The notes: generated by a model not told the origin, from the letters alone. A stretch of 64,000 nt of DNA from Bacillus carboniphilus (GCF_020524035.2 NZ_CP129014.1:1-64000), one strand, 5' to 3'. Positions 13,934 to 22,951 are shown, counted from the stretch's first letter. Numbers and translations: made by a program.

Positions 13934-14752
13934 TCAGTTTTTTGAAGCGACAGATATTGCCTGAAGAATCTTTGTGAATTTATGCGGCTTTGAGTTAGCG
14001 TTAGACCTAGAAGCAATCCATCCTTTCATATCAGCAGAATTAGTAGGTTTAACTGAAACGTGATTTGTTCCATCGATAACCGCTTTTAGTACTTTTGTTT
14101 TATCAACAGCTTCTTTAGTTGTAGCGGTAAATTTACCTGTAGGCATTTTTCTATAATAAGACAATCCACCGGTATCTTTTTCTCTAGGAGTTAAGTTTGT
14201 ACCAGTAGATGATCCACCCCTATAGATAATAGTAGGATTTTTCTTTTTCAATCTTTTCTCAAGTTCTGCTTTTACTTCATCTTTTGCAACCATTATAACA
14301 CTAACAAGAGTGGCTGCAATCGCCATAGCAATTAAGTGTTCTAATACCCATGTTGCTATTGGAACCAAAATAATTGGAACAGCTTGTGGACCAATTGGAG
14401 CTTTAATTGAACCGGTGTTTTTATCAAACATTTTTCCTTCTATGGTTTGTTTTCTTTCAAGCTCTTCAATATCTAACTCTTTTCCTGTTGTCACGTCATA
14501 CGCTTTAGATTCAAAAGTGCCATCAGCTATATAATAAGTCACTTCATACTTGATACCATCTTCAGTTTTGGAAAAAATTTGTTCTCCTGTGGTGTGTTTA
14601 TAATCTATTCCTTCTGCTTCTAAATAAAGTTGAAGTTCAATATCAATTTCTTCTTTACTTAAATTTTTTGATGCAGATACACTTTGATTTTGGGGTAATA
14701 GTCCTAACAGTAGAATGGTAAATATTAGTATAAAAGAAACTGTTTTTTTCAT
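13934..14752 (-). CDS. Secreted polymorphic-toxin-like protein, about 272 aa
   Basis: The ATG at 14752 follows GGAAGAGG. After a signal peptide (MKKTVSFILIFTILLLGLLP) comes a PepSY-like or pro-region. A membrane-active hydrophobic segment follows (VPIILVPIATWVLEHLIAMA). The C-terminal domain of about 95 residues starts at IIYRGGSSTGTNLTPREKD and ends KPHKFTKILQAIS. The last domain has the look of a toxin tip (RGG...NLTPR...DTGGLSYY); I do not know its activity. The next gene is a DUF5071-like immunity candidate. A 28-bp palindrome lies upstream. Confidence 0.65.
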   Translation of the reverse strand: MKKTVSFILIFTILLLGLLPQNQSVSASKNLSKEEIDIELQLYLEAEGIDYKHTTGEQIFSKTEDGIKYEVTYYIADGTFESKAYDVTTGKELDIEELERKQTIEGKMFDKNTGSIKAPIGPQAVPIILVPIATWVLEHLIAMAIAATLVSVIMVAKDEVKAELEKRLKKKNPTIIYRGGSSTGTNLTPREKDTGGLSYYRKMPTGKFTATTKEAVDKTKVLKAVIDGTNHVSVKPTNSADMKGWIASRSNANSKPHKFTKILQAISVASKN

Positions 14753-14846
14753 TTTTTTTGCCTCTTCCATTTTTTTATTTTATAACAAGTTTTATCTTAT
14801 TATAGTAATATTTTATTTTCAAGATATATTTTTCTACAAAATACGA

Positions 14847-14874
14847 CACTATAATATCATATGATATTATAGTG
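14847..14874 (-). promoter_or_regulatory. Perfect 28-bp palindrome upstream of the toxin-like gene
   Basis: CACTATAATATCAT and its exact reverse complement ATGATATTATAGTG abut at 14860/14861. Both arms contain TATAAT on one strand or the other. It is a strong operator/promoter candidate for the toxin/immunity pair. The rest of 14875-15158 holds no gene, only the CTTTAGA repeats. Confidence 0.5.
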
Positions 14875-15092
14875 TAATTGTTAAATAGTACTTATATGCT
14901 TTTGGGTTATAGGTTTTACGAATGAAAAACTCATTATTTATAGGCTAGATAAAATTAGAAATCTTTAGATTTGAGTCATAACGGACAAACACCCCCGCGT
15001 ACCCTTTACTATCTCACCTGCATTTTACTCCATCTCCTTCTCTCTAAACAAAATCTTTGATTATTAATCTGGAAGTCTTAAAAGCTTGTTTT

Positions 15093-15126
15093 CTTTAGAT
15101 GTGTGTTCTTTAGATTTATCTTTAGA
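15093..15126 (+). repeat. Direct repeat with CTTTAGA motifs, copy 2
   Basis: Three CTTTAGA heptamers lie at 15093, 15108 and 15120. The first two reproduce the unit at 13339-13360 with one mismatch. The site lies just upstream of the FtsK-like operon and could be a regulator site or a recombination scar. Confidence 0.5.
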
Positions 15127-15158
15127 AAAAACTTTATATTTCAGGGAGGAAAACAGCA

Positions 15159-15397
15159 TGACTTACAGCTTTGTGGGGATTACGGTTGAATCGTTTTTTA
15201 ACATGTCGCCGATGATGGCAGGTGGTTATGCCCTGCTGATCGGTTCTGGTGCAATTTGTATCTTAGGAGCTAGATTAGAAAAGTATTTGTATGGCGGAAA
15301 GCACGCTTATTTAGCTGAGTTCGCCAGCACGATTCTAAATATCTCTTTACCTGGTACATTTTTGTACATGGTTGTACGCTTCATATTTGGCTTGTAG
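15159..15397 (+). CDS. Small two-helix membrane protein, 79 aa
   Basis: GGGAGGAAAA precedes the ATG at 15159. Hydrophobic helices are visible at about residues 18-40 (MAGGYALLIGSGAICILGA) and 58-77 (ILNISLPGTFLYMVVRFIF). It is the first gene of an operon with an FtsK-like ATPase 15 bases downstream and could help place that ATPase at the membrane. Unrecognised family. Confidence 0.65.
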
Positions 15398-15412
15398 GAG
15401 TGTTTTAACATC

Positions 15413-16579
15413 ATGAGTATAAAAACCTTACTACAAAAGTTTAAGGCTAAAAGAGAGCTAGAATATGCGTTTAATGTGGGAGGAATCTACATTAGTAAGA
15501 AGAATTCTGGTGGTAAAGAAATTAAACGGATGCCCAAGATACATGAGGTGACTTTGTTTGATGATCGGACCAGATATACTTTTACATTGCCCAATGGCTA
15601 CGATCCCAAAGAGATTGATAAAAAGGAATACGTTTTTAAACAGGTGTTTTGTAGATCGCTTGAGTTAAAAGGTGACTTAAAAAAATATGTACTAACCGTT
15701 TATAAGCATAAAATGACCAATGAAATTAAATACAACTTTTGTAGTATTAAAGGTGAAATCCATGAATATAAAATGCCCATCTACTGTGGCGCGGATCGTC
15801 TAGGAAAAAACATCATATATGATATGTCTACAAAACCTCACTTACTAATTGCTGGGGAAACAGGGTCAGGAAAATCGACTCAACTTCGCCAGCTACTTAC
15901 AACCCTCATATTAAACTTTGATCCTACAGAATTAGAATTATATCTTGGCGACTGTAAGAAAGCTGAATTTCATGTTTTTAGGAATGTGAAGCATGTTAAA
16001 GCATCAGTGACAAGAGTACATGAAATTAAGGCAATGTTGGAATATATCCAAGACGAAATGAACGCACGATACGAATTAATTGAAACATTTGGAGTCGCAC
16101 ATATTGATGATCTACCAAAGGAACACAAGAAGCCTTATATGGTGGTTTGTATTGATGAATTTGTGATGCTACGCAAAGAAAAAGAGATCATGGCAGCGTT
16201 GATTGATCTAACTGCTTTAGGTAGAGCGTCAAATATTTATGTGGTCCTTAGTATGCAGAGACCAGTTAAAGAAGTTTTGGATACTACAATAAGATCAAAT
16301 TTAACTGTAAGTATGGGTTTTAAAGTTAGGGATAAAATCGAATCCAGAATCATAAACACTCCTGGAGCCGAAAATATTGAAACTCCTGGACGGTTTTATA
16401 TGAATAATAATGGTCGAATAGATGAACTACAAGCACCGTTTTTATCATTGGATGAATGTAAGAAGTTATTAGAACCTTATTTGGTAGCACCAGCTGAAGC
16501 GAAAGAAGTGTCTGAAGAAATCCTACAGATTGACCAACAAGACGAACTGCTTGGAGGATGGAAAGATGAGGAAGCGTGA
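15413..16579 (+). CDS. FtsK/SpoIIIE-type DNA translocase ATPase
   Basis: The 388-residue protein has the Walker A GETGSGKST (about 152-160) and a Walker B MVVCIDEFVML (about 244). It also has the later GRASNIYVVLSMQRP, usual for FtsK/TcpA ATPases that move double-stranded DNA. It has no membrane segments of its own and lacks the gamma domain of chromosomal FtsK. Short FtsK-like proteins of this type act as coupling proteins for conjugative or mobilizable Gram-positive plasmids and for rolling-circle elements. It overlaps the following replication-relaxation gene by 14 bases. Confidence 0.85.
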   Translation: MSIKTLLQKFKAKRELEYAFNVGGIYISKKNSGGKEIKRMPKIHEVTLFDDRTRYTFTLPNGYDPKEIDKKEYVFKQVFCRSLELKGDLKKYVLTVYKHKMTNEIKYNFCSIKGEIHEYKMPIYCGADRLGKNIIYDMSTKPHLLIAGETGSGKSTQLRQLLTTLILNFDPTELELYLGDCKKAEFHVFRNVKHVKASVTRVHEIKAMLEYIQDEMNARYELIETFGVAHIDDLPKEHKKPYMVVCIDEFVMLRKEKEIMAALIDLTALGRASNIYVVLSMQRPVKEVLDTTIRSNLTVSMGFKVRDKIESRIINTPGAENIETPGRFYMNNNGRIDELQAPFLSLDECKKLLEPYLVAPAEAKEVSEEILQIDQQDELLGGWKDEEA

Positions 16580-17168
16580 TCTTAATATCTTAGATGATCT
16601 CGAAAGATTTAGATGTTTGACTGCTGAGCAGATCGGCAGGATACATTTTAGTCACACCAAGAACAGTTATACGAATGCATCATTTGTTGTTAAACGTTTG
16701 AGGGATCGGGATTATATAGATTGTAATACTGATAGACGGCGATTTGTCTATTTTCCTAAGTCCAGCAGGATCAAAAAGAATGGCCAAAAAATAGATCACT
16801 TTTTAGCAATTGCAGATTTTTATATTGATCTAAAGCGAGCGAAAGGATTGCGATTTTATCATGTGGAGCCTAGTTATATGGACATCGTACGCCCTGACGC
16901 TTGCATGATTTGGAGACAAACAGCTTTTTTCGTGGAGATCCAAAAGAGCCATTACTCTACAAAGGTGATGGATGAAAAAATGAAAAGATATCAAAAATAC
17001 TATGAAAGTGGACAATGGAGAGAATTACATTTTCAGAATAAAGATAAAGCGAGATTTCCGCGTATCTGGATTGTGGCCAATCATCAGTACAAAATTAATA
17101 TAGATAGTCGGATCAAAGTCATACAGTGTAGTAGTGTTAAATCTTTATTAAGCCGATTGGAAAAATAA
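16566..17168 (+). CDS. Replication-relaxation family protein
   Basis: GGAGG precedes the ATG at 16566 inside the end of the FtsK-like gene. A winged helix (LNILDDLERFRCLTAEQIGRIHF...VVKRLRDRDYI) precedes a RecB/endonuclease-like core (VRPDACMIWRQTAFFVEIQKSHYS with D and E-x-Q). This is the pattern of the replication-relaxation family (PF13814), which accompanies FtsK-like genes on Bacillus plasmids and is thought to help plasmid DNA processing. Its true activity is not established. Confidence 0.8.
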   Translation: MRKRDLNILDDLERFRCLTAEQIGRIHFSHTKNSYTNASFVVKRLRDRDYIDCNTDRRRFVYFPKSSRIKKNGQKIDHFLAIADFYIDLKRAKGLRFYHVEPSYMDIVRPDACMIWRQTAFFVEIQKSHYSTKVMDEKMKRYQKYYESGQWRELHFQNKDKARFPRIWIVANHQYKINIDSRIKVIQCSSVKSLLSRLEK

Positions 17169-17262
17169 TTATTTAATTTTAATAGAAAAAAAGGTTTTTT
17201 TGTATATTTAAGAGAATTAGTACAAAGAAATTGATTATTTTGAAAATGGAGGGATTATTTAT

Positions 17263-18291
17263 ATGAAATTAAAAGCAATGATTACTTTTTCACTTGCTGC
17301 TCTTATTCTCGTTTCAATCTTAGTTTTACCTACTTCGACAAAAGCCAATGTTAACAAAGCAGAACTATGGATGACCTATTCACTTAGTAAGCAAGACACA
17401 CGTACACAAGTAGGTAGTACACTTGAGAATGGGTATGATGTTAGGGAGAAGATCGGCTATATTTTAGCAGAGCCAGATAGTTCAAAACCAACAGTTCCGT
17501 TATATATTGGCCCAAGTTTAGAGAGACCTGAAGATACAATAACTACTACTTATCCATTGCCTGCAAAAGAAACTTTAGGTTATATCTATGTTAATCAAGA
17601 ACCTGGAACTATTCCGCTCTACCTGAAATATGACCAAAATCGAAATGACAAAAGGACTCAAGTTGAGGCTGAGTCACCAGCGGGCTATGATCAAGGTCGT
17701 ATCCTCGGGTATATCTATCCGACAGAAACACAACAACTATACTATATGCCGGTAGTTCCAAAGCATGAAGTATACAATGATTCAGGCTCTGGTTCAGATA
17801 ATGATGTGAGCATATGGAGAGCTGGTGATGATGTAATTCCTCCTGGGTATGTACGTGCAACACAATTAGCTAAAGGTAGTTATGGACCTCCAAGTAACAG
17901 TGAGTTCGTTTATCTATTAAAAGCTCATCAGCTTGAAGGGCAAGAACCGCTATTAAAAGCACCGAGTGATTATTTCTTTATGTGGAATGATAAAGGATCT
18001 GGAGGTACTCACGACGGATCAATTTGGGGAGTTAATTGTCCTTCGGGTTATGGTTCATTAGGGGATATAGCAACAGGTAATTACAGTAAACCTGCACTTT
18101 CAGAAACTATGTGCGTAAATATGGATTTGTTAACTACTTCAATGCCTACTCAGAACGATTGGATTTGGAGTGATAAAGGTTCTGGGGGGAATAATGACGT
18201 TACTTTATTTAGAGTTGGTAACGCTGGAGGATTTATTTCTCAGGCTGATTACGATGGTCCTAAGTGGTCGCTTTTTGGATTAAAGAAATAA
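17263..18291 (+). CDS. Secreted Vps62-domain protein
   Basis: A signal peptide (ending about TKA) is followed by two copies of a beta unit (KQDTRTQVGSTLENGYD...IGYIL and RNDKRTQVEAESPAGYD...LGYIYP). The C-terminal Vps62-like region has the repeated SGSDNDVSIWRA, DKGSGGTHDGSIWG and DKGSGGNNDVTLFRV, each followed by a GY or GF turn. Vps62 domains are best known from plants and fungi and in bacteria occur in secreted, possibly lectin- or toxin-like proteins. A terminator follows. Role unknown; surface or extracellular action is likely. Confidence 0.7.
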   Translation: MKLKAMITFSLAALILVSILVLPTSTKANVNKAELWMTYSLSKQDTRTQVGSTLENGYDVREKIGYILAEPDSSKPTVPLYIGPSLERPEDTITTTYPLPAKETLGYIYVNQEPGTIPLYLKYDQNRNDKRTQVEAESPAGYDQGRILGYIYPTETQQLYYMPVVPKHEVYNDSGSGSDNDVSIWRAGDDVIPPGYVRATQLAKGSYGPPSNSEFVYLLKAHQLEGQEPLLKAPSDYFFMWNDKGSGGTHDGSIWGVNCPSGYGSLGDIATGNYSKPALSETMCVNMDLLTTSMPTQNDWIWSDKGSGGNNDVTLFRVGNAGGFISQADYDGPKWSLFGLKK

Positions 18292-18304
18292 AAATGGATT
18301 AAAG

Positions 18305-18329
18305 ACCCACTCGCTTGAGTGGGTTTTTG
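18305..18329 (+). terminator. Terminator of the Vps62-domain gene
   Basis: ACCCACTC (18305-18312) pairs with GAGTGGGT (18317-18324), with TTTTT at the end. Confidence 0.8.
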
Positions 18330-18333
18330 TATG

Positions 18334-18358
18334 CAAAAAAATAAGCCCCGAAAGGGAC
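18334..18358 (-). repeat. Terminator-like repeat, copy 1
   Basis: AAATAAGCCCCGAAAGGGAC occurs here and at 18841-18860. Read on the minus strand it is a short GTCCC/GGGGC hairpin with a T run, a terminator of the DUF3997 gene. The second copy lies upstream of the same gene, so the gene is bracketed by direct repeats. Confidence 0.6.
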
Positions 18359-18760
18359 CTATCTGAATGATTTAGCAGGTTTTAATTCTAAATCAATGTT
18401 CAGTTTTTCTAGTTTCAATTTATAATCTTCTTCATTTAACGGACCTATAGCTGTGATTGCATTCTTTTCAACAATCCAGTAATTCACGTCAGTTTCATCC
18501 AAAATCTCAAAATCAGGATCTTCTTCATCAGCTTTCATACCTAGTTGTTTAGCAATTATATAGTCATTATTATAATTTATTTCTACAACCTTTGCAGGAA
18601 TTATTATCGGTGATAAATCTGAATTATAGGTAACCATAACATGTTTATTATTCGCTCTAACTAATTCAAAGTTTCCTCCTAATGAAATTTCATAATCACC
18701 AACTCCAGCGCAACTGGTAAGTAATATTAATATAGTTATGGTAAGTAAATGGTTTTTCAT
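18359..18760 (-). CDS. DUF3997-type lipoprotein, 133 aa
   Basis: A GGAG site precedes the ATG at 18760; longer in-frame starts upstream lack a site. The lipobox LTSC gives a lipidated protein. CAGVGDYEISLGGNFELVRAN is the typical start of the DUF3997 domain found in Bacillus lipoproteins, followed by a beta-rich body and a DETDVNYWIVEKN segment. Function unknown. Confidence 0.7.
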   Translation of the reverse strand: MKNHLLTITILILLTSCAGVGDYEISLGGNFELVRANNKHVMVTYNSDLSPIIIPAKVVEINYNNDYIIAKQLGMKADEEDPDFEILDETDVNYWIVEKNAITAIGPLNEEDYKLKLEKLNIDLELKPAKSFR

Positions 18761-18836
18761 AAGTTCAACTCCAAATACTTTTAAAGTAAACTGTATCTTA
18801 ACACCATAATTAATTTGAGTAGTTACAATAAAAGAA

Positions 18837-18860
18837 CAAAAAATAAGCCCCGAAAGGGAC
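18837..18860 (-). repeat. Terminator-like repeat, copy 2
   Basis: Second copy of the AATAAGCCCCGAAAGGGAC repeat. No minus-strand gene ends here, so it looks like the scar of an insertion or duplication. Confidence 0.5.
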
Positions 18861-18943
18861 TTAGTCATACATTACAATATAATATTCTCAAGGATTCCAT
18901 TGTACACTATAATCAATTTAGGTCAAGGAAACGAGGGATTTCA

Positions 18944-19258
18944 TTGAACGCACCCATCCCGAAAGAAGAGAAACATTTGATCTACGAGTACATCTATACG
19001 GTTAATATGGTGGGAATCTTGGAACATAAGAAATTTGAGAAATACGCTTATTTGATCCCTGTGCTTCGAACGGAACTAAGGGAGATCAAGGTTAAGATGA
19101 AGGACCTCAAAATTGAGGTTGAAGAACCTGTACAGGTTGATGATTGGTTTGTAGAATATCCTTATAGGGCACATGGGTATCATGGGACCATGCGATTTTG
19201 GAAATTTGCTATAAAGCTTGAATTGAATAAACGGTTGAAGAGATATATAGAAGGGTAG
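18944..19258 (+). CDS. Hypothetical cytoplasmic protein, 104 aa
   Basis: The TTG at 18944 follows GAGGG and fits better than upstream codons. TATAAT lies at 18909. The product is charged (LNAPIPKEEKHLIYEYIYTVNMVGILE...RFWKFAIKLELNKRLKRYIEG) and mostly helical. Unrecognised. Confidence 0.55.
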   Translation: MNAPIPKEEKHLIYEYIYTVNMVGILEHKKFEKYAYLIPVLRTELREIKVKMKDLKIEVEEPVQVDDWFVEYPYRAHGYHGTMRFWKFAIKLELNKRLKRYIEG

Positions 19259-19264
19259 ATGGAT

Positions 19265-19339
19265 ATGAAAAAGGTTTTAGGTGGATTTTTGATTGCTTTT
19301 ATAACAATATTTGTTGCTTCTTCGCTACTTACAGTGTAA
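19265..19339 (+). CDS. Hydrophobic micro-protein, 24 aa
   Basis: An ATG six bases after the preceding stop opens MKKVLGGFLIAFITIFVASS and four more residues. It is a single hydrophobic helix with a lysine start. It could be a small membrane peptide or the remains of a signal peptide. Bases 19340-19502 hold no convincing gene. Confidence 0.3.
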   Translation: MKKVLGGFLIAFITIFVASSLLTV

Positions 19340-19502
19340 AGTAAGTGCTTAAATCTAAACATCTGAAATCAACTCAATTAATAAAAAGGTGTATTCTTCT
19401 TTACAGAGCTGGTTTTTCAACTTGTAACAGGTGGAGAATACTGAGCAAGCAATTGAACTCATTCCCTTGTCCGCCTTTGAAAATACTATATGATCATTCT
19501 AA

Positions 19503-20501
19503 ATGGCGAAGAGCCTATTTGTTGCATTAATTTTAATTGGAGTTTTGTCTTGGGTAAGTCTAACATGGAATAATATACCTGATGAAGATAATATATTTAC
19601 TATATACAAGAATGATGAAAAGATTGGAGAAGTTGAAGGTAATCAATTTGTAGATGAGAATGTTAAACCAGATACAATCTATAACTATACCGTCTTTGCA
19701 AAGAAAAAACTTCCAGAACATCGCATCGAAGAAATAAAAAAAGAAATGAAGGAAAATAATGAAACACTTACAGAACAAGAAATGGAAGACATATATTATG
19801 AACCTAAGGAAATAACTGCTATTGTTAAGACAACAAGTGCTTTTCAAGATATAGATAAGGGGTCTGACATATCTAAGGTGGCTTCACCTTCGAATGCACC
19901 ACCTGGATATGGGTTTCTACTTACTTATAATGCCTTTATACCACTAAATGATGCAGTTAACCCTAATTGCGCACCCTTGGTAGTTGCTTGTACCACAGGT
20001 AACTTTAAATTTCACGGAGACGGTAGAGGGTTTTCGGTATGGGATCAAGATGGAAAATTTAGAGTTCGTTCCAGTGTGTGGTTAACAAGTACCCTTAGTG
20101 GGAAAAAGTATATTAAACAACGAAGAGAAATTGGTGAGACAATAGGATATGATATGTTTGGAAGAGTAAATGATAGAGATACAGCTCCAATTTCTGATAT
20201 TCAACTAACTTACAAAAATACTACATCTAGTAACTGGTATCATAGAGTAGAGATTGCTTCTAATAATCCTCTTGTTCCTCTTTCACCAGATATTAATGTG
20301 GAATATTATTCAAGAGTAAATGTAAATGGGTCAGGCTATCATAAAGTTGTTCATGACAGAGCTCCTTCACATGAAATGTATCTTCACAATTATCCAGGAG
20401 ATGATTATTATATACTACATCGACATTCTCATGAAGGATTTAGGTTTTTATTCCCTGTCTCTAGAAAAGAAGTCGAAATATATAATGATCCATTCTTTTA
20501 A
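19503..20501 (+). CDS. Secreted DUF3238-domain protein
   Basis: The 332 residues have a signal anchor (SLFVALILIGVLSWVSLTW), an FN3-like strand region and a glutamate-rich coiled linker (EEIKKEMKENNETLTEQEMED). A C-terminal domain of about 190 residues matches DUF3238 by FIPLND, GNFKFHGDGRGFSVW, the HKVVHDRAPSHEMYL block and the histidine-rich YILHRHSHEGF end. DUF3238 proteins are secreted Bacillus proteins with unknown activity. A multi-pass membrane protein gene follows at 14 bases. Confidence 0.7.
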   Translation: MAKSLFVALILIGVLSWVSLTWNNIPDEDNIFTIYKNDEKIGEVEGNQFVDENVKPDTIYNYTVFAKKKLPEHRIEEIKKEMKENNETLTEQEMEDIYYEPKEITAIVKTTSAFQDIDKGSDISKVASPSNAPPGYGFLLTYNAFIPLNDAVNPNCAPLVVACTTGNFKFHGDGRGFSVWDQDGKFRVRSSVWLTSTLSGKKYIKQRREIGETIGYDMFGRVNDRDTAPISDIQLTYKNTTSSNWYHRVEIASNNPLVPLSPDINVEYYSRVNVNGSGYHKVVHDRAPSHEMYLHNYPGDDYYILHRHSHEGFRFLFPVSRKEVEIYNDPFF

Positions 20502-20515
20502 AAGAGGGAAAGAAG

Positions 20516-20932
20516 ATGACTATAACAAATATTTTAACTAGAAAATTTTTTGTAGGAATAATAGTATTAATATTCTGTTCTTCAATATTTCTTCTAAATA
20601 GTTTACTAATGGGGATTGATATTTTAGATGCTTTATTTTATATCGCTTTGTTTGCAATTCCAATTCTTTTGTTTTATGCACCTTTGTGGTCTACTATTTC
20701 AGAAATATTCGTAGACAAAAGAGTCAAATATAAAAAAAATAGTACAATGCTTATCCTGCATGCTCTTGGTGGGGCAGTATTACCTTATCTATTAGCGGCT
20801 GTTTTCAAGCCAGAAGACTTTTTGAATTTTCTAAAAAGTAGTTCTTCTATATCTGTAGTTCTTGTAGGAATTTTGTTTTCTCTATTATATATGCAGGTTG
20901 ATCGCTTGTTTCTAAAATTCAAGCATAGATAG
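20516..20932 (+). CDS. Multi-pass membrane protein, UPF0715-like, 138 aa
   Basis: AGAGGGAAAG precedes the ATG. Four hydrophobic segments (FFVGIIVLIFCSSIFLL, ALFYIALFAIPILLFY, LGGAVLPYLLAAVF, ISVVLVGILFSLLYM) and a basic end (FKHR) are seen. The outline is like UPF0715 proteins of Bacillus. Coexpression with a secreted protein suggests protection or export help, as an inference. Confidence 0.6.
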   Translation: MTITNILTRKFFVGIIVLIFCSSIFLLNSLLMGIDILDALFYIALFAIPILLFYAPLWSTISEIFVDKRVKYKKNSTMLILHALGGAVLPYLLAAVFKPEDFLNFLKSSSSISVVLVGILFSLLYMQVDRLFLKFKHR

Positions 20933-20948
20933 TGTTACTTTCCATGAA

Positions 20949-20999
20949 ATCCGAGTTTCCACTCCTTTAAAAAATGAAGGATAGTGGTCACTCGGTTTT
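20949..20999 (+). terminator. Terminator after the membrane protein gene
   Basis: CCGAGT...CCACT pairs with AGTGG...ACTCGG, followed by TTTTTT. The stem is long with small bulges. Confidence 0.65.
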
Positions 21000-21267
21000 T
21001 TAATTTAGGTCTTGATAATGGAATAAAGTTTGATCAAAAATCTTTTAAATCCTTTTCTATTAGCATTTAAATTGGAAAATTATGTTTAAAACGGTTCGTC
21101 TTTTTTCAAAACGGATAAACTTTTATATAAACGATCAAACTTTATTACAAATGATCGATCTTTATTATAAATATATAATGTGTTTACAATTAGTTTGGTT
21201 AAATTCACCAGTCTATGTCCTATTTTTACACGTATCTCCCTGGTACCCCATATAAAGTTTTCATAAA
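21000..21267. other. Intergenic boundary with inverted AAAGTTTGATC repeats
   Basis: AATAAAGTTTGATC (21022-21035) faces GATCAAACTTTATT (21133-21146), and two further partial copies of ACGATC/GATCGATC motifs lie nearby. No gene is seen. This is the border between plasmid-type genes and the truncated phage protease. Confidence 0.4.
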
Positions 21268-21774
21268 TTAAATTCCTCCTAAAATATCATTAATGTATTC
21301 TAAATTCGCCTTAGATTGCTCAGCGATCTTATTCCTTTGAGTCATATCAACTGTTTTTGGCTCTTTTATTAGCTGTTTTGGGACGTTTTTATAACGTTCT
21401 TTCCACTCATCACCTACAGATGCGACCATTTCATTGGCTTCAAGGACTACATCACAAAGACCATATTCATAGGCTTCATCAGCGCTTAACCAAGTCTCGG
21501 CATCTAGCATTTCTTTGAGTTTTTCTTCTGTTAATTTGTCGCCAGTCTTTTGTAAGTAGCTTTGGATGCTGGAATTATTCACTCTTTCAAGATCATCAGC
21601 TGCTTTTCTTAGTTCAGTAGCGTTTCCATATGCGAATGTCCAAGCATTATGAATCATCAACATGGTGTTTTTAGGCATGTGAATCGTATCACCAGCCATA
21701 GCAATAACGCTGGCTATACTTGCAGCCAAACCATCAACATAGACATTGACTGTAGCTTTGTGTCTCTTTAACAT
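21268..21774 (-). pseudogene. Phage ClpP-type prohead protease, 5' truncated
   Basis: The 168 residues cover the C-terminal part of a ClpP-like capsid maturation protease. YVDGLAASIASVIAMAGD contains the nucleophile region (AASIAS), and MLMIHNAWTFAYG the histidine. The tail contains NEMVASVGDEW. The usual N-terminal 60-70 residues, including the oxyanion strand, are missing because the coding sequence stops exactly at the end of a Tn3-family inverted repeat (21775). Phage capsid genes that should follow are absent downstream. A remnant, not functional on its own. Confidence 0.8.
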
Positions 21775-21852
21775 GGGGTCACGGTATCAATCGGAGAAAA
21801 ATACACGTTTAGACACATTTTAGACACAATTCAACCGACTCCCTACACGTTA
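21775..21852 (+). repeat. Left terminal inverted repeat of the TnpI/TnpA transposon
   Basis: It starts GGGGTCACGGTATCAATCGG and matches the complement of 25997-26074 at 77 of 78 positions. The length is twice that of classical Tn3 ends. It contains repeats of TTTAGACACA that may bind TnpI, as in Tn5401. Confidence 0.85.
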
Positions 21853-21892
21853 AGAAAAAGTTACTTTAAAATATGTTTTCAATCACTTAATA

Positions 21893-21927
21893 AACTCGTC
21901 GTAGTCTCTATGAGAATATGACGAGTT
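21893..21927 (+). other. Internal recombination site candidate for TnpI
   Basis: AACTCGTC (21893-21900) faces GACGAGTT (21920-21927), with further TCGTCGTG half-sites near 21984. An inverted pair plus direct repeats just upstream of tnpI is the layout of the internal resolution site in Tn4430. Confidence 0.5.
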
Positions 21928-22004
21928 TTAGTATAATATAAATGTCCTACCCCGTGAGTGGGTTGGATTAACTATTAAAATATTCGTCGTGTTCTACATT
22001 GGAG

Positions 22005-22951
22005 GTGATTAAGATAAATAAAATAACCCTCGCAGATTATTTTGATCATTTAGAACTAAAAGGATTAAGTCAATCAACCATTCAGACGAACCGATCATCG
22101 ATTTACCGATTCATTACTTGGATGAAAAAAGGAACCTCATCTTCTTAAGAATGATGAAATCTCTGTTTTACAAAAAGTCTTTCAGAAGAATATTAATCTA
22201 TTTAAGAAAACGGCAGGGAAAGAAATGAACTGCAAAGTAGGAACGATCAACCTTACGATTCGCCATTTAAAACAATGTTTAGCTTGGTTACTAGAACAAA
22301 AATTGATCCCAGATAATCCAGCCGAAAAAATCGGATATATTCCTGAAGATCGGCTCAAAACAAAATGGATCACTGATCAGCAGGAACGACAATTGTTTGC
22401 TGAAACTTCGACTCCTTTTGGGTAACCAGAAACAGTATCGAAAGGTAATTCGTGAATATGCCATGATAGCCTTGATGTATTTTACAGGGATACGTGTTGA
22501 AGAATTATGTCATATCAAATTAACAGATATCCAAATTAATGAGCGTTCAGGATGGATCTACGTATACGGAAAAGAAAATAAGCAACGTAAAATAGATTTG
22601 AACAAATCTATTAGGAAGATATTATTTCAGTATTTAAAAGAGTATAAGGGAAGTTTAAAAGGTCCTTATCTGTTTGACTCTCAACGATCTGAGCAGGTGA
22701 CCACTAGAGCTATGCAGCATGTTATTAAAAAGTATGAAAGACGACTAAATATGCCCAATCTTACTTGCCATGCTCTGAGACATACTTGCTTGCATAATTT
22801 AGTAAAGGAGGGTGTTCCCTTATCTACTGTTGCAGAGATTGCTGGTCATTTAAAAACGGATGGAACACCGAATGTTGATATGACTTTACGTTATATCAAG
22901 CCCAGTGAGGAAGAAAAAGCGAATGCAATGGAATTGATTAGTTGGGACTAA
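22005..22951 (+). pseudogene. tnpI: TnpI-type tyrosine recombinase, frameshifted
   Basis: The GTG at 22005 follows GGAGG and opens a frame (ITLADYFDHLELKGLSQSTI) that ends after about 48 codons. The protein continues in two other frames, from about 22150 to 22425 and from 22397 to 22951. All catalytic parts are present in the last part: TGIRVEEL (Arg), HALRHT (His-x-x-Arg), AGHLK (His) and RYIKPS (Tyr). At least two single-base shifts break it, either real decay or sequencing error. In Tn4430-type transposons TnpI resolves cointegrates. Confidence 0.75.

Noticed and set aside
19345-19530. 61-codon frame after the 24-residue micro-gene
   Set aside because: No ribosome site and a cysteine/arginine-rich composition unlike a real small protein; it overlaps the start of the next gene.
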